From: Toxorhynchites rutilus septentrionalis
Lineage: Eukaryota; Arthropoda; Insecta; Diptera; Culicidae
DNA: 64,000 bases
Reading direction: 5' to 3'
NCBI RefSeq assembly: GCF_029784135.1
Contig: NC_073746.1
Coordinates: 260,377,598 to 260,441,597, forward strand
Below the pieces are notes generated by a model that saw only the letters and a program-made list of their open reading frames with translations, made no database searches and was not told the origin of the DNA. The position numbers and the translations under genes are program-made. Numbering within the stretch: the first letter of the stretch is position 1; each line of letters begins with the position of its first letter. Below, one piece after another: positions 50,108 through 60,649 of this stretch.

Positions 50108-50705
50108 CCCGTCGAGACGTGTACCGATTAGGAATTGCCCTCCAACTTGACGCGCATCCCGTCACAGTTACCCTCGCGGGGTTTCTCACCTGTCGAGACG
50201 TGAACCGATTAGGAAGCGCCCTCCAACTTGACGCGCGCCCCGTCACAGCCACCCTCGCAGGACTTCTCTTCCCAACGGAGCGCCGATTAGGCAGTGCCCT
50301 CCAACATAACGCGCACTCCGTCACAGCAGCTCTCGTGGGGTACACACCGATCTGATGACGCCCTCCTAGGCGCTCGCTCCATCTAGACGACCCTCGCAGT
50401 GTTCCTCCATCCAATCCACCAACAGGCATTGCCAGCCTTTTGTTGTCCTGCTCTCCAGATTCCGCTTACCCGTCGAGACGTGTACCGATTAGGAATTGCG
50501 CTCCAGCTTGACGCGCAACCCGTCACAGTCACCCTCGCGGGGTTTCTCACCTGTCGAGACGTGAACCGATTAGGAAGCGCCCTCCAACTTGACGCGCGCC
50601 CCGTCACAGCCACCCTCGCAGGATTTCTCTTCCCAACGTAGCGCCGATTAGGCAGTGCCCTCCAACATAACGCGCACTCCGTCACAGCGACTCTCATGGG
50701 GTACA
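50108..50705. repeat. Tandem repeats in the R1-LINE 3' UTR
   Basis: A unit of about 240 bp occurs twice, 361 bp apart (CCCGTCGAGACGTGTACC at 50108 and 50469). Each unit is itself made of two or three ~81-bp subunits (GTCGAGACGTG at 50111 and 50192), each with ACTTGACGCGC and CGTCACAG. High GC relative to the surroundings. Confidence 0.85.
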
Positions 50706-50745
50706 GCCCGTTGCAGCAGCCCTCGCAGTTGTTTCTCTTCTACGG

Positions 50746-51714
50746 TCAGGGGTTATTACCACGCTGGTCGACCCTCCACTTCCGCTGTAGCTCGGACATG
50801 ATGTGCACGATTACACTGTTCACAGCGTTCCAGGTGCCCTCCTCGCGACACATTTCCTCCACTATGTTCCCGGCATGAAGGGCAGGCAGCCCCTCGCGTC
50901 TTGCGGTGAACCTGGGACACTCGAATACCACGTGTTCTGGTGTTTCCTCCACGTCTTCACACTCCGAACAGAGTGGCGACGTTGCGTGCCCGAACCGGTG
51001 CAAATATTGCATGAAGCAGCCATGTCCAGACAGGAACTGTGTCAGATGAAAATTCACCTCCCCGTGCTTCCTCATCAGCCAGGTCGATAGTACCGGTATG
51101 AGCCCATACGTCCACCTACCTTTCTCCGCCGAGTCCCATTCCTGCTGCCACTTCAAGAGTGATTCTACTCTCGCTGTTTTCCGGATACCTCTGATTTCCT
51201 TCCGTCTGTAGCACTCTCCGTCTTCCGCCAGAGTGATGCCAATCGGGATCATGCCGGCGATAACGCAGACTGCCTCCAACGAGATCGTCTTATACGCGCT
51301 CGCCACTCGCATCGCCATGAGCCGAAACGTACGGTCCAGTTTTCTACGATTCCGATGGGTTTCGAGAGCCGCAGACCAGGCTGGTGCTCCATACCGCAGT
51401 ATGGACGAGGATACAGCAGCCAGAAGACGTCTTTTGCTACTGCTAGGTCCTGCGTTATTCGGCATAATTCTCGCTATCGCGCTAATGGACTTCTCTGCTT
51501 TCTCGCAGACGTAGTCGACGTGGTTGTTGAAGTTCAGCCGGTCGTCGATCATAACCCCCAAGTATTTCAATCTATGCTTAGAAGGTATCACGTGTTCCCC
51601 GACTGAAATTTCCGCTCGCTGCACGGCTTTGCAGTTACTCACCAACAATACTTCCGTTTTATTATGAGCAATCTGCAGTTTCACTGCTTGCATCCAGTTC
51701 TCTACTGAGACGAT
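50746..51714 (-). pseudogene. R1-type LINE ORF2, C-terminal part
   Basis: 315 open codons from the post-RT region to the stop: LKYLGVMIDDRLNFNNHVDY (thumb), ILRYGAPAWSAALETHRNRR, HLTQFLSGHGCFMQYLHRFG, and a CCHC-like motif CSECEDVEETPEHVVFECPR, typical of R1-group LINEs. The RT and endonuclease are lost by 5' truncation, so this is not a functional gene although its frame is intact. Confidence 0.9.
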
Positions 51715-51849
51715 AGCGCGTAGTTCTGGTTGTATTCATTGTATCGAGTCATACTATAGCTTGTTGGAAAGGTATTTTTGCGCGCTATAATATAGTCATT
51801 GACAGTGTTTTGTTTGGTTAAGTCGTTCGTGAGTTATAGTGTCGCAAAT

Positions 51850-52876
51850 ATGGAGCAAAATAAAGAGAAAATCCGACATATTTTACAGTACTACTATGAC
51901 AAAGGCAAAAATGCATCTCAAGCTGCCAATAAAATTTGTGCAGTTTATGGACCCGATACAGTTTCCATTTCCACCGCACAACGATGGTTTCAACGTTTTC
52001 GTTCTGGTGTAGAGGTCGTCGAAGATGTGTCACGCTCCGGAAAGCCTGTCGTCGAAAATTGCGACAAAATCGCTGAATTAGCCGAGAAAGGCTAGCATAG
52101 TAGCAGCCGTAGCATCGACCAATAGCTGGGGATAAGTCATCAAACCGTTATTAACCATTTGAAGAAGCTTGGATTCACAAAGAAGCTCGATGTATGGGTG
52201 CCACACACGTTGACGCAAAAAAAACATCTTTGACCGTATCAACGCATGTGAATCGCTGCTGAATCGCAACAAAATCGACCCGTTTCTGAAGCGGATGGTG
52301 ACTGGCGATGAAAAGTGGGTCACTTACGACAACGTGAAGCGCAAACGATCGTGGTCGAAGCCCGCTGAAGCGGCTCAGACGGTGGTCAAGCCCTCATTAA
52401 CGGCTAGGAAGGTTCTGCTGTGTGTTTGGTGGGATTGTCAAGGAATAATCTATTATGAGCTGCTTCCCTATGGCCAAACGCTCAATTCCGACCTGTAGTG
52501 CCAACAACTGGACCGCTTGAAGGTAGCACTCATGAAGAAGAGGCCATCTTTGATAAATAGAGGCCGCATTGTCTTCCATCAGGACAACGCCAGGCCACAC
52601 ACTTCTTTGGTGACGCGCCAGAAGCTCCGGGAGCTCGGATGGGAGGTTCTTTTGCATCCGCCGTATAGTCCGGACCTTGCACCAAGTGACTACCACCTGT
52701 TTTTGTCCATGGCGAACGAGCTAGGTAGTCAGAAGTTAGCCACAAAAGAGGCCTGTGAAAATTGGCTATCCGAGTTTTTTGCCAATAAGGAAGCGAGCTT
52801 CTATAACAGGGGTATTATGAAGTTGGCATCTCGTCGGGAACAAGTCGTCGAACAAAACGGCGCATATTTGACTTAA
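51850..52876 (+). pseudogene. mariner transposase with stops and frameshifts
   Basis: MEQNKEKIRHILQYYYDKGK starts at 51850. The N-terminal DNA-binding part is open to 52095 (AQRWFQRFRSG, SGKPVVENCDKI), then stops follow; VTGDEKWVTYDNVKRKRSWS (first D) is at about 52298, HQDNARPHT (second D) at about 52575 and HPPYSPDLAPSDYHLF (third D) at about 52665. The last frame reaches the normal end (EQNGAYLT). All three catalytic aspartates survive but the frame is broken at least three times. Confidence 0.92.
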
Positions 52877-53106
52877 AACAGATGATTGTAACTAATTTTA
52901 TGAACAAATGAAAATTCAAGAAAAATACCGCAGGACTTTTTTGACAGCCTAATATCTTCATTTCAGAGACTTTCAGCTTCCCGTATTGATTCGTTTCTGC
53001 GTCGTAGACATTTTTAGTGCAATTGAAATTCGAAAAACGTCTAGTAGGGAAAAACAGGGTGCTGCCGACACCCTAAGGATTTTCACATATTTCCAAGACT
53101 TTCATA

Positions 53107-53363
53107 TGAGGGGCTTAGAATGAAAGGGGTGTAAGTGATTTTATCGATTTCTCTACATCGACTCTCTCTCTTGGTCATAACTTAGCTGCAAATACATTCC
53201 CAGCTGTATTTGAAAATGTGGAAGATAGGTCCGAACCTCATCTATCGGATTGTATAGCAAACTTAAATTGGAACGTTTTTGCAGTTGAGTTATTAACTAA
53301 ATAAAAAGTTGATGAAGAGAAATCGAGCAAGTCACTTACACCCCTTGCATTCTGAGCCCCTCA
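53107..53363. mobile_element. TA MITE (TGAGGGGC family), copy 2
   Basis: TGAGGGGCTTAGAATGAAAG and its inverted form at the other end, with TA at 53105-53106 and 53364-53365. Inside, it matches copy 1 (21778-22003) in reverse orientation and is about 30 bp longer. Confidence 0.88.
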
Positions 53364-53829
53364 TATTTCTTCGACTTCTAATCATTACATCGTTACAAAA
53401 CTTCACTTACATGAACCTTCCTACAGTATTTGTTGATCTTTTTATGAGTGGAACTCGAATTTTGATAGAATACAAAAATTGATGTTTTTAGGTGGAATAA
53501 ATTGCAGTGCCGGTAAGAACGACACCCTGTCGGGGTAAATCCGACACATTGAGAGAAACGAATGAAAAATTGTTAGGGAAAATCAGGGTAAAACCGTAAA
53601 ACATTATTCAGTTTATTGAGACAGCTGGTGGTTTCGTTCCTTATAGACGCTGAAAAGTTTTGTTTTGAAATTTCAGTTCAATTCGGGGTAAAACCGACAC
53701 ATTATAGGATAAAACCGACACACTCTTTGTAACTCACTGACTGAAAAAATGTGTCCTTTTTTGTAGATACCTCGTGTTTATGTTTTGAACACAAATGTCA
53801 GATGAAAACAGCCAAAGCCAACGTTGAGT

Positions 53830-54055
53830 AGGGCATGCCAACAAAAAAAGGCTGCCAGGCCTCATGGCATCTCTCGACCAACGCTCATCTGCCACATGCT
53901 CAACCAAACTGGGACCAAAACTCCACTGTTTAACCCTGACCAGGAACAGGGGTTTGTCCTTCACCAGCTTGATTTTAAGAAATGTTTTTGTGAGCTCCTT
54001 ATTACCGACATCCGTCGTCTGGCTTTCGGATTGGCAAAAAATAAAACAACTTGAA
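53830..54055 (+). pseudogene. pogo/CENP-B-like transposase N-terminal remnant
   Basis: AARPHGISRPTLICHMLNQT, GTKTPLFNPDQEQGFVLHQL and ITDIRRLAFGLAKNKT resemble the psq/CENP-B-type DNA-binding part of pogo-like transposases (xHGISRxTLxxHM and DIRRLAFxLAxxN). No DDE domain is present. A related minus-strand piece (TDIRRITEKNIVKLAKISRS) lies at about 54730-54830. Confidence 0.55.
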
Positions 54056-54574
54056 ACACCCTTTCAATACGTGAAAGATAATTACTGACTGAGATTCCTA
54101 GACCAAAATCGGAGTCATTCGTTCCGCAAACATACATCAGCAGCGAGAGCTATGAGGTTCAATAATCCAACCTTGAAAAGCTTTTGTTTGTATTCGAAAT
54201 ACATTTGTTTGTTTTTTATCATTCAAATTACGTATCGTTTGCAACTATTTCCCCCTTTCCAAGTGTGCACATAATATATGGATAGACTCTTAGTACTTTA
54301 AAATTATTGTAACAAGTTTTCATTTGTTTTTCTCAAGGTGTCGGTTTTACCCTGACATAGTGTCGATTTTACCCGTACTCCCATTTATTTCACCTGAAAA
54401 CACCAATTTTTGTATTCAATCAAAATTCGAGTTCTAACTGATAAAGGATTCTGTAAAATGGTTCATGTCAGAGGTAAAGAGAAGTTCTGTAACGATTTGA
54501 AGCCACAGAAATATGGAAGGTCTTGAAAATTTGTGGAAATCCTTAGGGTGTCAGTTTTACCCTGATTTCTCCTA

Positions 54575-54880
54575 GAGTTATTTGAAAGTACCAAGAGGCT
54601 ATCCATATACTTTGTGGAAACTTTAAGAAAGGGAGGAGAAATGCAAATGATACGTAACAAAACGTATATTTCGATTACAATCAAAAGCTTATTGAACCCC
54701 ATAGCTCTCGCTGCAGATGTAGTCTTAGGTTTGCGGAATGGATGGTTCTGATTCTGATCTAGAAATCTTAGCCAGTTTCACGATGTTTTTTTCGGTAATA
54801 CGACGGATATCGGTAATACCGTGCACAAATGACAGCAGCATATCCCGATGCAGAACAGAAGCCGAACAGTAGCCGAGCAG
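54575..54880 (-). mobile_element. Inverted partial copy of the neighbouring element
   Basis: The minus strand from about 54785 to 54580 matches the plus strand 54085-54310 (shared CGAGAGCTATG.GGTTCAATAA, TACGTATC.TTTGCA, TATATGGATAG.CTCTT). It begins directly at the right end of the element at 53044-54573. Confidence 0.7.
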
Positions 54881-55648
54881 TAGCCGAACACATACGAACA
54901 CGACACATAACACCGAATATCATATAACACACGAATCGTACCATACCAATTTCACTTAAACATTCCATTTTCAACATTCAAATATGTAGCATCGCGTAAT
55001 AAATCCCTAGTTTAGAAGTACTCTAAATGTCCAAATTTTGAGCTATTAACATCTAGGCCTCCTTCAGCCGAAAGATCCGCCATTTTCTCAATGGTGTGAT
55101 CCACTACGTTTAGACATTTAAAAATCAACTTGGAATATCGAGACAAAACACAAAACGGGATGGAAAATCTGGTGAAAGATGCAACTGTAGTTATCGAAAA
55201 ATTTTAGTCACCAGTGAAAAAGTCAAAAACTAAACTCAAAACAAATTTGAATGGATCATAAGATTCGTCAACAAAATTTATTTTTTATAAATATCAGAAG
55301 TGTAATTGAACGTTGGCGTTAATGCATTTAGTTTCAAGTTTCATTGGTTTGAAGCAAAAATGGCAATGAAGACACTATTTATTCACACTCCATCGATTTA
55401 TTTCATCCATATAGAACAAAGGAGCCAATTCGTCCAGAGCCACAGAGGGCAGATTTCAGCATATCTCATTCTACTTTGGTATCATTTATCATGAAATGCA
55501 TCATTCAACAACTAATCACCTGATTCTGCCATCATCACTCGATTGAATCATTAATGGACTGAACAAACAATACCGAACAATCAGACTAAACGACCCTTTT
55601 CAGGGCTACAAAAGTATGGAAGAGTTTGATAATGTTTTTTTTTTAATA
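54881..55648. other. No gene; degenerate histone-like stem-loop
   Basis: No coding region recognised. At 55591-55609 ACGACCCTTTTCAGGGCTAC resembles a histone 3' stem-loop but its outer pairs do not match. I could not find a histone coding relic upstream. Confidence 0.35.
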
Positions 55649-55973
55649 CAGTAGAACCCCGATTATCCGCGGAATAGTCTGGCTAGGTCACCGCGGATTA
55701 CGAAAATCGCGGATAATGCAATTAATGACTAAAAAAGAGATGCAAATAAGATATTTCAGCATGATAACTATGTTTTATCAATACAAAAACCATTAAACTA
55801 CCCATCCGTAAGGTCGTGTACACCAGTAGTCAAATGATGTGAAAGTTATGACCAAAACAAAAGAGCAAAAGCCTACCACTCACTGATAATGTCCATAGAA
55901 TTACTATGGAACTCGCTTCCACGGATAAACCGCACCGCGGATCATCCGCTCGCGGAAAATCGAGGTTCCACTG
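55649..55973. mobile_element. pogo/Tigger-like TA MITE
   Basis: Ends CAGTAGAACCCCGATTATCC and, inverted, CAGTGGAACCTCGATTTTCC, flanked by TA (55647-55648, 55974-55975). The terminal sequence is the known type for pogo/Tigger elements. Subterminal CCGCGGAT repeats are also inverted. No coding capacity. Confidence 0.88.
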
Positions 55974-56014
55974 TATATCCAAAATAATTATGAAGTATAT
56001 AGCCGTAATCATTC

Positions 56015-56280
56015 GTCAACTATGCGGTCGTGTCTTCCTGTATCTTTTTAACTCACTCTCTGAAGAATCTGAAGCGTACCCATAATTGACGATATGGTCC
56101 TTACGTAACGTCTTGTATATAATAACACTCGCTTCCGAAAACAAATCTCGCGTGACTTTCGAAAAGGTAGAACAGTAATGCTTTTGAATTCGGACGGCTT
56201 TTTGATCCGGACACTTTTCATTATATTCAATTTCACTTAAATCCATAACATCCTTTGCATGTTGAATTAATATTAATATA
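56015..56280 (-). repeat. Unclassified repeat, copy 1
   Basis: On the minus strand this starts TTAATTCAACATGCAAAGG and includes GAAAAGTGTCCGGAT and a 76-codon ORF (56016-56246) without recognised domain. It is similar to plus-strand 60005-60260 (TTAATTCAACATGTAAAAG, GTGTCCGGATTAAG, GTTACGCGAGA). Confidence 0.5.
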
Positions 56281-57893
56281 ATAGTTACTATTGTATCAAT
56301 TTAATGTAGTGTCAAGCATTGTACCTAGCTGTCGACAAAAAAGGCAAAAATCCAAACAAATATTTCTGTTTTACAAACCCATGCCAGAAATAAAAAGCAC
56401 ATGCATCGGAATCCGGACACTTAAGAGCTTTTTAAATTTTTAAAATTAGTAAATTTCTTTATTGTGCCGTGTTTTTAAATCCAGACATTCATTCATGATT
56501 TCGATTCCGAACACTTTTGTTCTTAATTCTGGACACATTTTGCCAGAAGAGAAGAGAGAAGAGAAATCAGTTAATGATTTTTGTAGAGCTCATTATTTTA
56601 TTATTATTCCATTATAATCTTGAACCAAACATCATAAATGAACGAAAGTTATGAAATTATATTTTATAAACATACTCTTATGCCACTCTTCCAATTGGAA
56701 ATTTCATCGCTACTTTTCACCGTTAGGATTAAAAATCAACTTCTGAGTGTACTCTTTATTCCGGACATGGGTTTGTGAAACACTAATACCGTTTTGTTTC
56801 ATATTCCGAACACTTCATTTATAAATGTAAATTTACAAAACTTTTATGTTATAAATAATTGAATAATGAAAACTCAGACATTCTTTGGGGTATAGGCTTC
56901 ATTTTGATGTCATTTACAGGTTTTGTTGTTTTCATGTTAAGAACTAGAGAATGTAAGAACCTACAATAACTGGGTGAATAAAATGTTAATCAAAACCCTG
57001 AAATTCTTTGGGTTATAGCCATCATTTTAACATCATTCACAGGTATCGATACAGCCTATAACTTATAATATTAGACATTTGAAAAAACGTAACAGTCATA
57101 ACCGATGATAAAATGTTTGCGTTAGCACATTCTGCAAAAAACAGGCATCGTTAATTTTTCAGTTTTTGTAGTTAATCAACTTTTTTGTTTGTTGTTTGCA
57201 TGTTAAGTGCTAGAAATGGTAAGAATCTACAATAAATGGATGAAAAAGATTATATTTTATGCAGAACTCTTCATTAAAATTAGTGTTCGAAATATGAATC
57301 AAGTTTCTACACATGATTCAATTTACGAACACTTCATGCTTCAATGTGAATTTACTGAACTTTTAAGTTACAAATAATGTAATGAACAAATTCCTGACTT
57401 TTTTTTCGGTTATAGACTTCATTTTAACATCATTTACAGGTATCGATACCGATATAGCGCCCTTGGTCCCGAAACCATGTAAACTATTTGAAACAAATAC
57501 AATCAATAATTACGAGAGCAAAATCCTTTTTTTGCGAGCATAACATTTTTCCAAAACATACTAGCTAATTGACTTTAATTTGATATATCGATCATATGAA
57601 GCGGTCCAGTAGTTTAAAAGTAATGTTTTTTTCAAAAAATATGTATTTTTGCTGTTCGGAATTTGAGACAAAAGTGTTCGGAATATGAGTCAGTGACAAA
57701 AGTGCTGTTTGAGACAAAAGTGATTAAACATATTTTTAGTTTTTGCGTCATATGTATTTGTAAATTAATTTTATTGTAGTCAAATGAAAAAGAAGGCACT
57801 ATTGTATCCAAAAATCAAATTAATTTCGCGAAAAAGCACCATTTTGAGTAATGAGACACTGTTTAATGTTGATGGTCATTAAGCTTAAGTGTT
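56281..57893. other. AT-rich region with GTGTTCGGAAT motifs
   Basis: No gene recognised. Variants of a short motif (GTGTTCGGAATATGAG, TCCGAACACTT, AATCCGGACACTT) recur on both strands near 56410, 56510, 56765, 56810, 57285 and 57660. Confidence 0.45.
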
Positions 57894-58272
57894 AATAAAA
57901 TAAGTAAAAAAAACTTTTTAAGTTAAACGGTTTAATTGTAATTAAACATAATAATGTACTAAAAGCTAGAAAATAATTAGGCAAGTGGCAGTTAGCCTCT
58001 ATCCTACCTCTCCTTCATTAGTCTAGGGCATTGATAAGACTAAAATAAAATCGTGGGCCATATGATGAAGTCGCTAATTGTGGATAATGGGAATCAAACG
58101 TGCCCCACGATTTTATTTTAGTCTTATCAATGCCCTAGACTAATGAAGGAGAGGTGTGATAACTGCTAACTGCTACTCGCCTAATTATTTTTTAGCTTTT
58201 AGTACATTATTATGTTTAATCACAATTAAACCGTTTAACTTAAAAAGTTTTTTTTTACTTATTTTATTTTCT
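57894..58272. mobile_element. Foldback MITE with ~160-bp arms
   Basis: Two long arms in inverted orientation (about 57894-58054 and 58103-58272) around a ~50-base centre. The inner arms (TCTAGGGCATTGATAAGACT and its complement) match almost perfectly, the outer ones have a few mismatches. It has no coding sequence and no clear target duplication; transcripts would fold into a long hairpin. Confidence 0.85.
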
Positions 58273-58279
58273 ACAATAA

Positions 58280-59560
58280 AAAGCATTGTACTGTATTCTA
58301 TCAGTCAAAACATTTCATTTGATACCGATATTGAGTGAATTGCAGAAAATACATAGTGTGTTCTCCAAGTCAAGTTCGTTCGTTTGATACATATATCTCA
58401 ATCAACCTTTTTTTTGAGATGATATGGAATCAGCTATTTTGTAGCGGCGGCCAATTTGTATTTTTCAAGATAAGCAGTTTTAAAATGACAGCAGAGATAA
58501 AGGTATTTTATAAATTCGTTTTCTATTGGTCAAATTTCTATTAATGTGGGACAACCCTACAGACATACAAGCATACATACGAACAGTTCAAGCTAAATAA
58601 AACCGTTTAATAAAGTAATTTGCTATTTTGTGATTGCGGCCACCTTGGATTTGGATTTTTCATGATCTACTGTGATCTACTATTCAAGCCCTTTCATTTG
58701 GTACCCATATTAATCTGGTTTTGAGAAAATATGCAACCCACCATTTGATAGTGGCAGCCATCGTAGTGCACCCGTGGCCGAGTGGTTAGCGTCTCACATT
58801 ATCATGCCGGGTGCTCGAGTTCGATTCCCGTTCTGGTCGAGGGATTTTTCGTCAAAGAAATTTCCTTCGACTTGCACTGTGGTCACGCGTATTCTAGAGC
58901 TTGCCCCTCGGAATACATTCAAGGTGTGTTATTTGGCTTGAAAAATCTTTACTATGTATGAATAAATGACGCTAGTTAATGCATACGTTGAGACGGCAAA
59001 AGTTTCATAGGGAACGTTAACGCATAGATTTGCATTCTTCATAAATAACTGTGTTGTACTAGTCAAGCCTTTTCATTTGATACGCATATTAATGAAGTTT
59101 CGATAAAATATGTAGTCCTCCATTTTGTAGTGGCAGCCATCTTGGGTTTACGTTATCATAAATAGCCGTATTCTACCAATCAAGCCCTTTCATTTGAGAC
59201 CCATATAAATGAAGTTTTGAGAAAATATGTACTCCGCCATTTTGTAGTGGCATCCATCTTGGATTTGTATTTTTCTTAAATAACCGTATTCTACTAATCA
59301 AGCCCTTTCATTTGTTACCCATATTGATGGGGTTTTAGAAAATCCATATTGATGAGGTTTTGAGAAAATATGTGATCCGCCATTTTGGTTTATAATGATT
59401 ACAGAGATAAAGGTGTTTTCCAAATTTCAGATCAATCGGTCAACAGGAAGGGGGTCAAATTTCTATTAATGTGGGTCAGCGCCACAGACAAACATGTTAC
59501 AAACATACATACATACAAACAGATTACAGGGCAAGCTAAATAAAACAGTTTAAAAAAAAT
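58280..59560. repeat. Minisatellite element with 117-bp units
   Basis: CAAGCC.TTTCATTTG occurs at 58685, 59064, 59181 and 59299; the last three are 117-118 bp apart, and the first gap is lengthened by a SINE. Each unit contains GCCATTTTGTAGTGGCAGCC. The array ends with a conserved segment (GTCAAATTTCTATTAATGTGG, ACATACATAC, AAGCTAAATAAAAC) that occurs twice, at 58530-58610 and 59450-59550. Confidence 0.82.
58762..59025 (+). mobile_element. tRNA-derived SINE, complete
   Basis: Head CCCGTGGCCGAGTGGTTAGC (A box TGGCCGAGTGG) and B box GAGTTCGATTCCC, followed by GGTCGAGGGATTTTTCGTC, GACTTGCACTGTGGTCACG and TATTCTAGAGCTTGCC. It interrupts one 117-bp unit and lengthens it by about 262 bp, which fixes its size including target duplication. 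It ends near AACGTTAACGCATAG, without poly(A). Confidence 0.87.
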
Positions 59561-59711
59561 ATTGCTAGATCATGTAAAAGTTGTCTAGAAACTAAGTTTG
59601 ATCTTCATTTAATAATTTATCCGCAAGTTGGGCTCCGCCGGGCTCCGGAAACTCAAAAAAGTCGCTTTGGGCGACGAACGTGTTAAATTGATACGATAGT
59701 AACTTCTTGGA

Positions 59712-59975
59712 TGGCACTAACGTTCCCAGTGGAACTTTTGCCTTCTCATCGTGGGTATTTCTTGCGTCATTTTTATTAGTAGTACTAAGTTGAGATTTCT
59801 TTGCCGAATAACACGCCTTGAATGTATTCTGGAGTGGCAAGTTCTAGAATACGCGTTACCACAGTGCAAGTTGTAAGAAATTTCTTCGACGAAAAATCTC
59901 CCGACCTGGACGGGAATCGAACCCGAACCCCCGGGTATGAAAATGTGGGACGCTAACCACTCGGCCACGGGATCA
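59712..59975 (-). mobile_element. tRNA-derived SINE, second copy
   Basis: Minus-strand copy of the SINE at 58762. Head CCGTGGCCGAGTGGTTAGCG and B box GGTTCGATTCCCG are intact, the body aligns through GGGAACGTTAGTGCCAT, and it has the same length. The intact A and B boxes would allow RNA polymerase III transcription in principle. Confidence 0.87.
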
Positions 59976-60004
59976 CAACCACAATAGTATAACTATCAGT
60001 CACA

Positions 60005-60336
60005 TTAATTCAACATGTAAAAGATGTTATGGTTTTGGTATGATTTGAGTATAATGAAAAAGTGTCCGGATTAAGAAACCGTCCAGATTCTATGCATTTC
60101 TTGATGTGTTCGCGGATCAGGGGGGTAGAAGTGAATCTTATCAAATTATGTGGCAAAACAGGTGCAAAATCTGTCTTCCAACGGCCTTGCACGTTGTTAT
60201 CGAAAGAGAAAGTCAATGAATAGAAGATAGCAGATAGGGCCTTTTCAAGAGTTACGCGAGAAATGATATTTTTTTTATTATTTTTGTGAAGATGTGCGGA
60301 TTCATGCATCAGCTTCACTAAATTCGCCACCATCAT
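60005..60336. repeat. Unclassified repeat, copy 2, with minus ORF
   Basis: Plus strand 60005-60260 is similar to the repeat at 56015-56280 in inverted orientation. A minus ORF of 108 codons (60010-60336) overlaps it; I do not recognise its product, and the plus-strand homology suggests the ORF may be incidental. Confidence 0.4.
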
Positions 60337-60424
60337 CTATTGTTCGAAACACACTAAAATTTCACGAATCAGAACTAAAACTCTTCGAACCTGCTTCGGT
60401 CTGAAGTTTCTTATTGCCTAATCT

Positions 60425-60643
60425 TCAATCGTAAATTTTGCTATAAATCCAACGCGCTACTCTATCATACAAATCTAAAACATTGTTGGAGATTCCCCGC
60501 AGAATCCTTTTAGCGAAGCAATAAAATCGTGCACTTAAAGTAACGACCGTTTGATAGTGCAGCGCACCCCGCTCCGGTGCCGTTCTTGAAAAAGCACTTT
60601 CATCGGATCCCACGCGCTTGCCGGAGTTACGTGCTGCGAGCAC
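60425..60643 (-). other. Unrecognised 72-codon ORF
   Basis: MLAARNSGKRVGSDESAFSR... ends in DRVARWIYSKIYD. It lies in a region less AT-rich than its surroundings. No domain is recognisable, and I cannot say whether it is coding. Confidence 0.2.
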
Positions 60644-60649
60644 ATGTGT

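Larger units (their letters stand above)
49829..51714 (-). mobile_element. 5'-truncated R1-type LINE, 13-bp TSD
   Basis: Flanked by AGCGCGTAGTTCT at 49816-49828 and 51715-51727, and starting on the plus strand with a T run (its poly(A) tail). It contains the C-terminal part of a LINE ORF2 and a 3' untranslated region with tandem repeats. The ORF is open for its entire retained length, so the insertion is fairly young. Confidence 0.92.
49768..52952 (+). mobile_element. mariner transposon with R1 LINE inside
   Basis: Inverted ends TTAGGCTGTCAAAAAAGTCC (49768) and the complement ending at 52952, flanked by TA (49766-49767, 52953-52954). Removing the LINE at 49829-51714 and one 13-bp target copy leaves about 1286 bp, the usual size of a mariner. 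The transposase is broken. Confidence 0.93.
53044..54573 (+). mobile_element. DNA transposon with ~200-bp inverted repeats
   Basis: Left end TAGGGAAAAACAGGGTGCTG.. and right end, inverted, TAGGAGAAATCAGGGTAAAA.. both continue into GACACCCTAAGGATTT. The similarity goes on through TCGTTACA.AACTTC and CTCGAATTTTGAT.GAATAC (about 53440-53500 and 54370-54450), so each arm is about 200 bp. The left arm is interrupted by a TA MITE (53107-53363). Several GGTAAAACCGACAC-type motifs lie inside. A broken DNA-binding domain is at 53830-54055. No target duplication is certain. Confidence 0.72.

Noticed and set aside
50055..50697. Repeat-containing minus ORFs with RAS.WRALPNR units as a repeat protein
   Set aside because: They lie in the 3' UTR tandem repeats of the R1-type LINE, after its stop codon.
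55591..55609. A functional histone 3' stem-loop
   Set aside because: The outer stem pairs do not match and no histone coding relic lies upstream.
58762..58840. A Leu/Ser-type tRNA gene
   Set aside because: Same head occurs in three copies each followed by the same SINE body, and the copy at 58762 interrupts a minisatellite unit.
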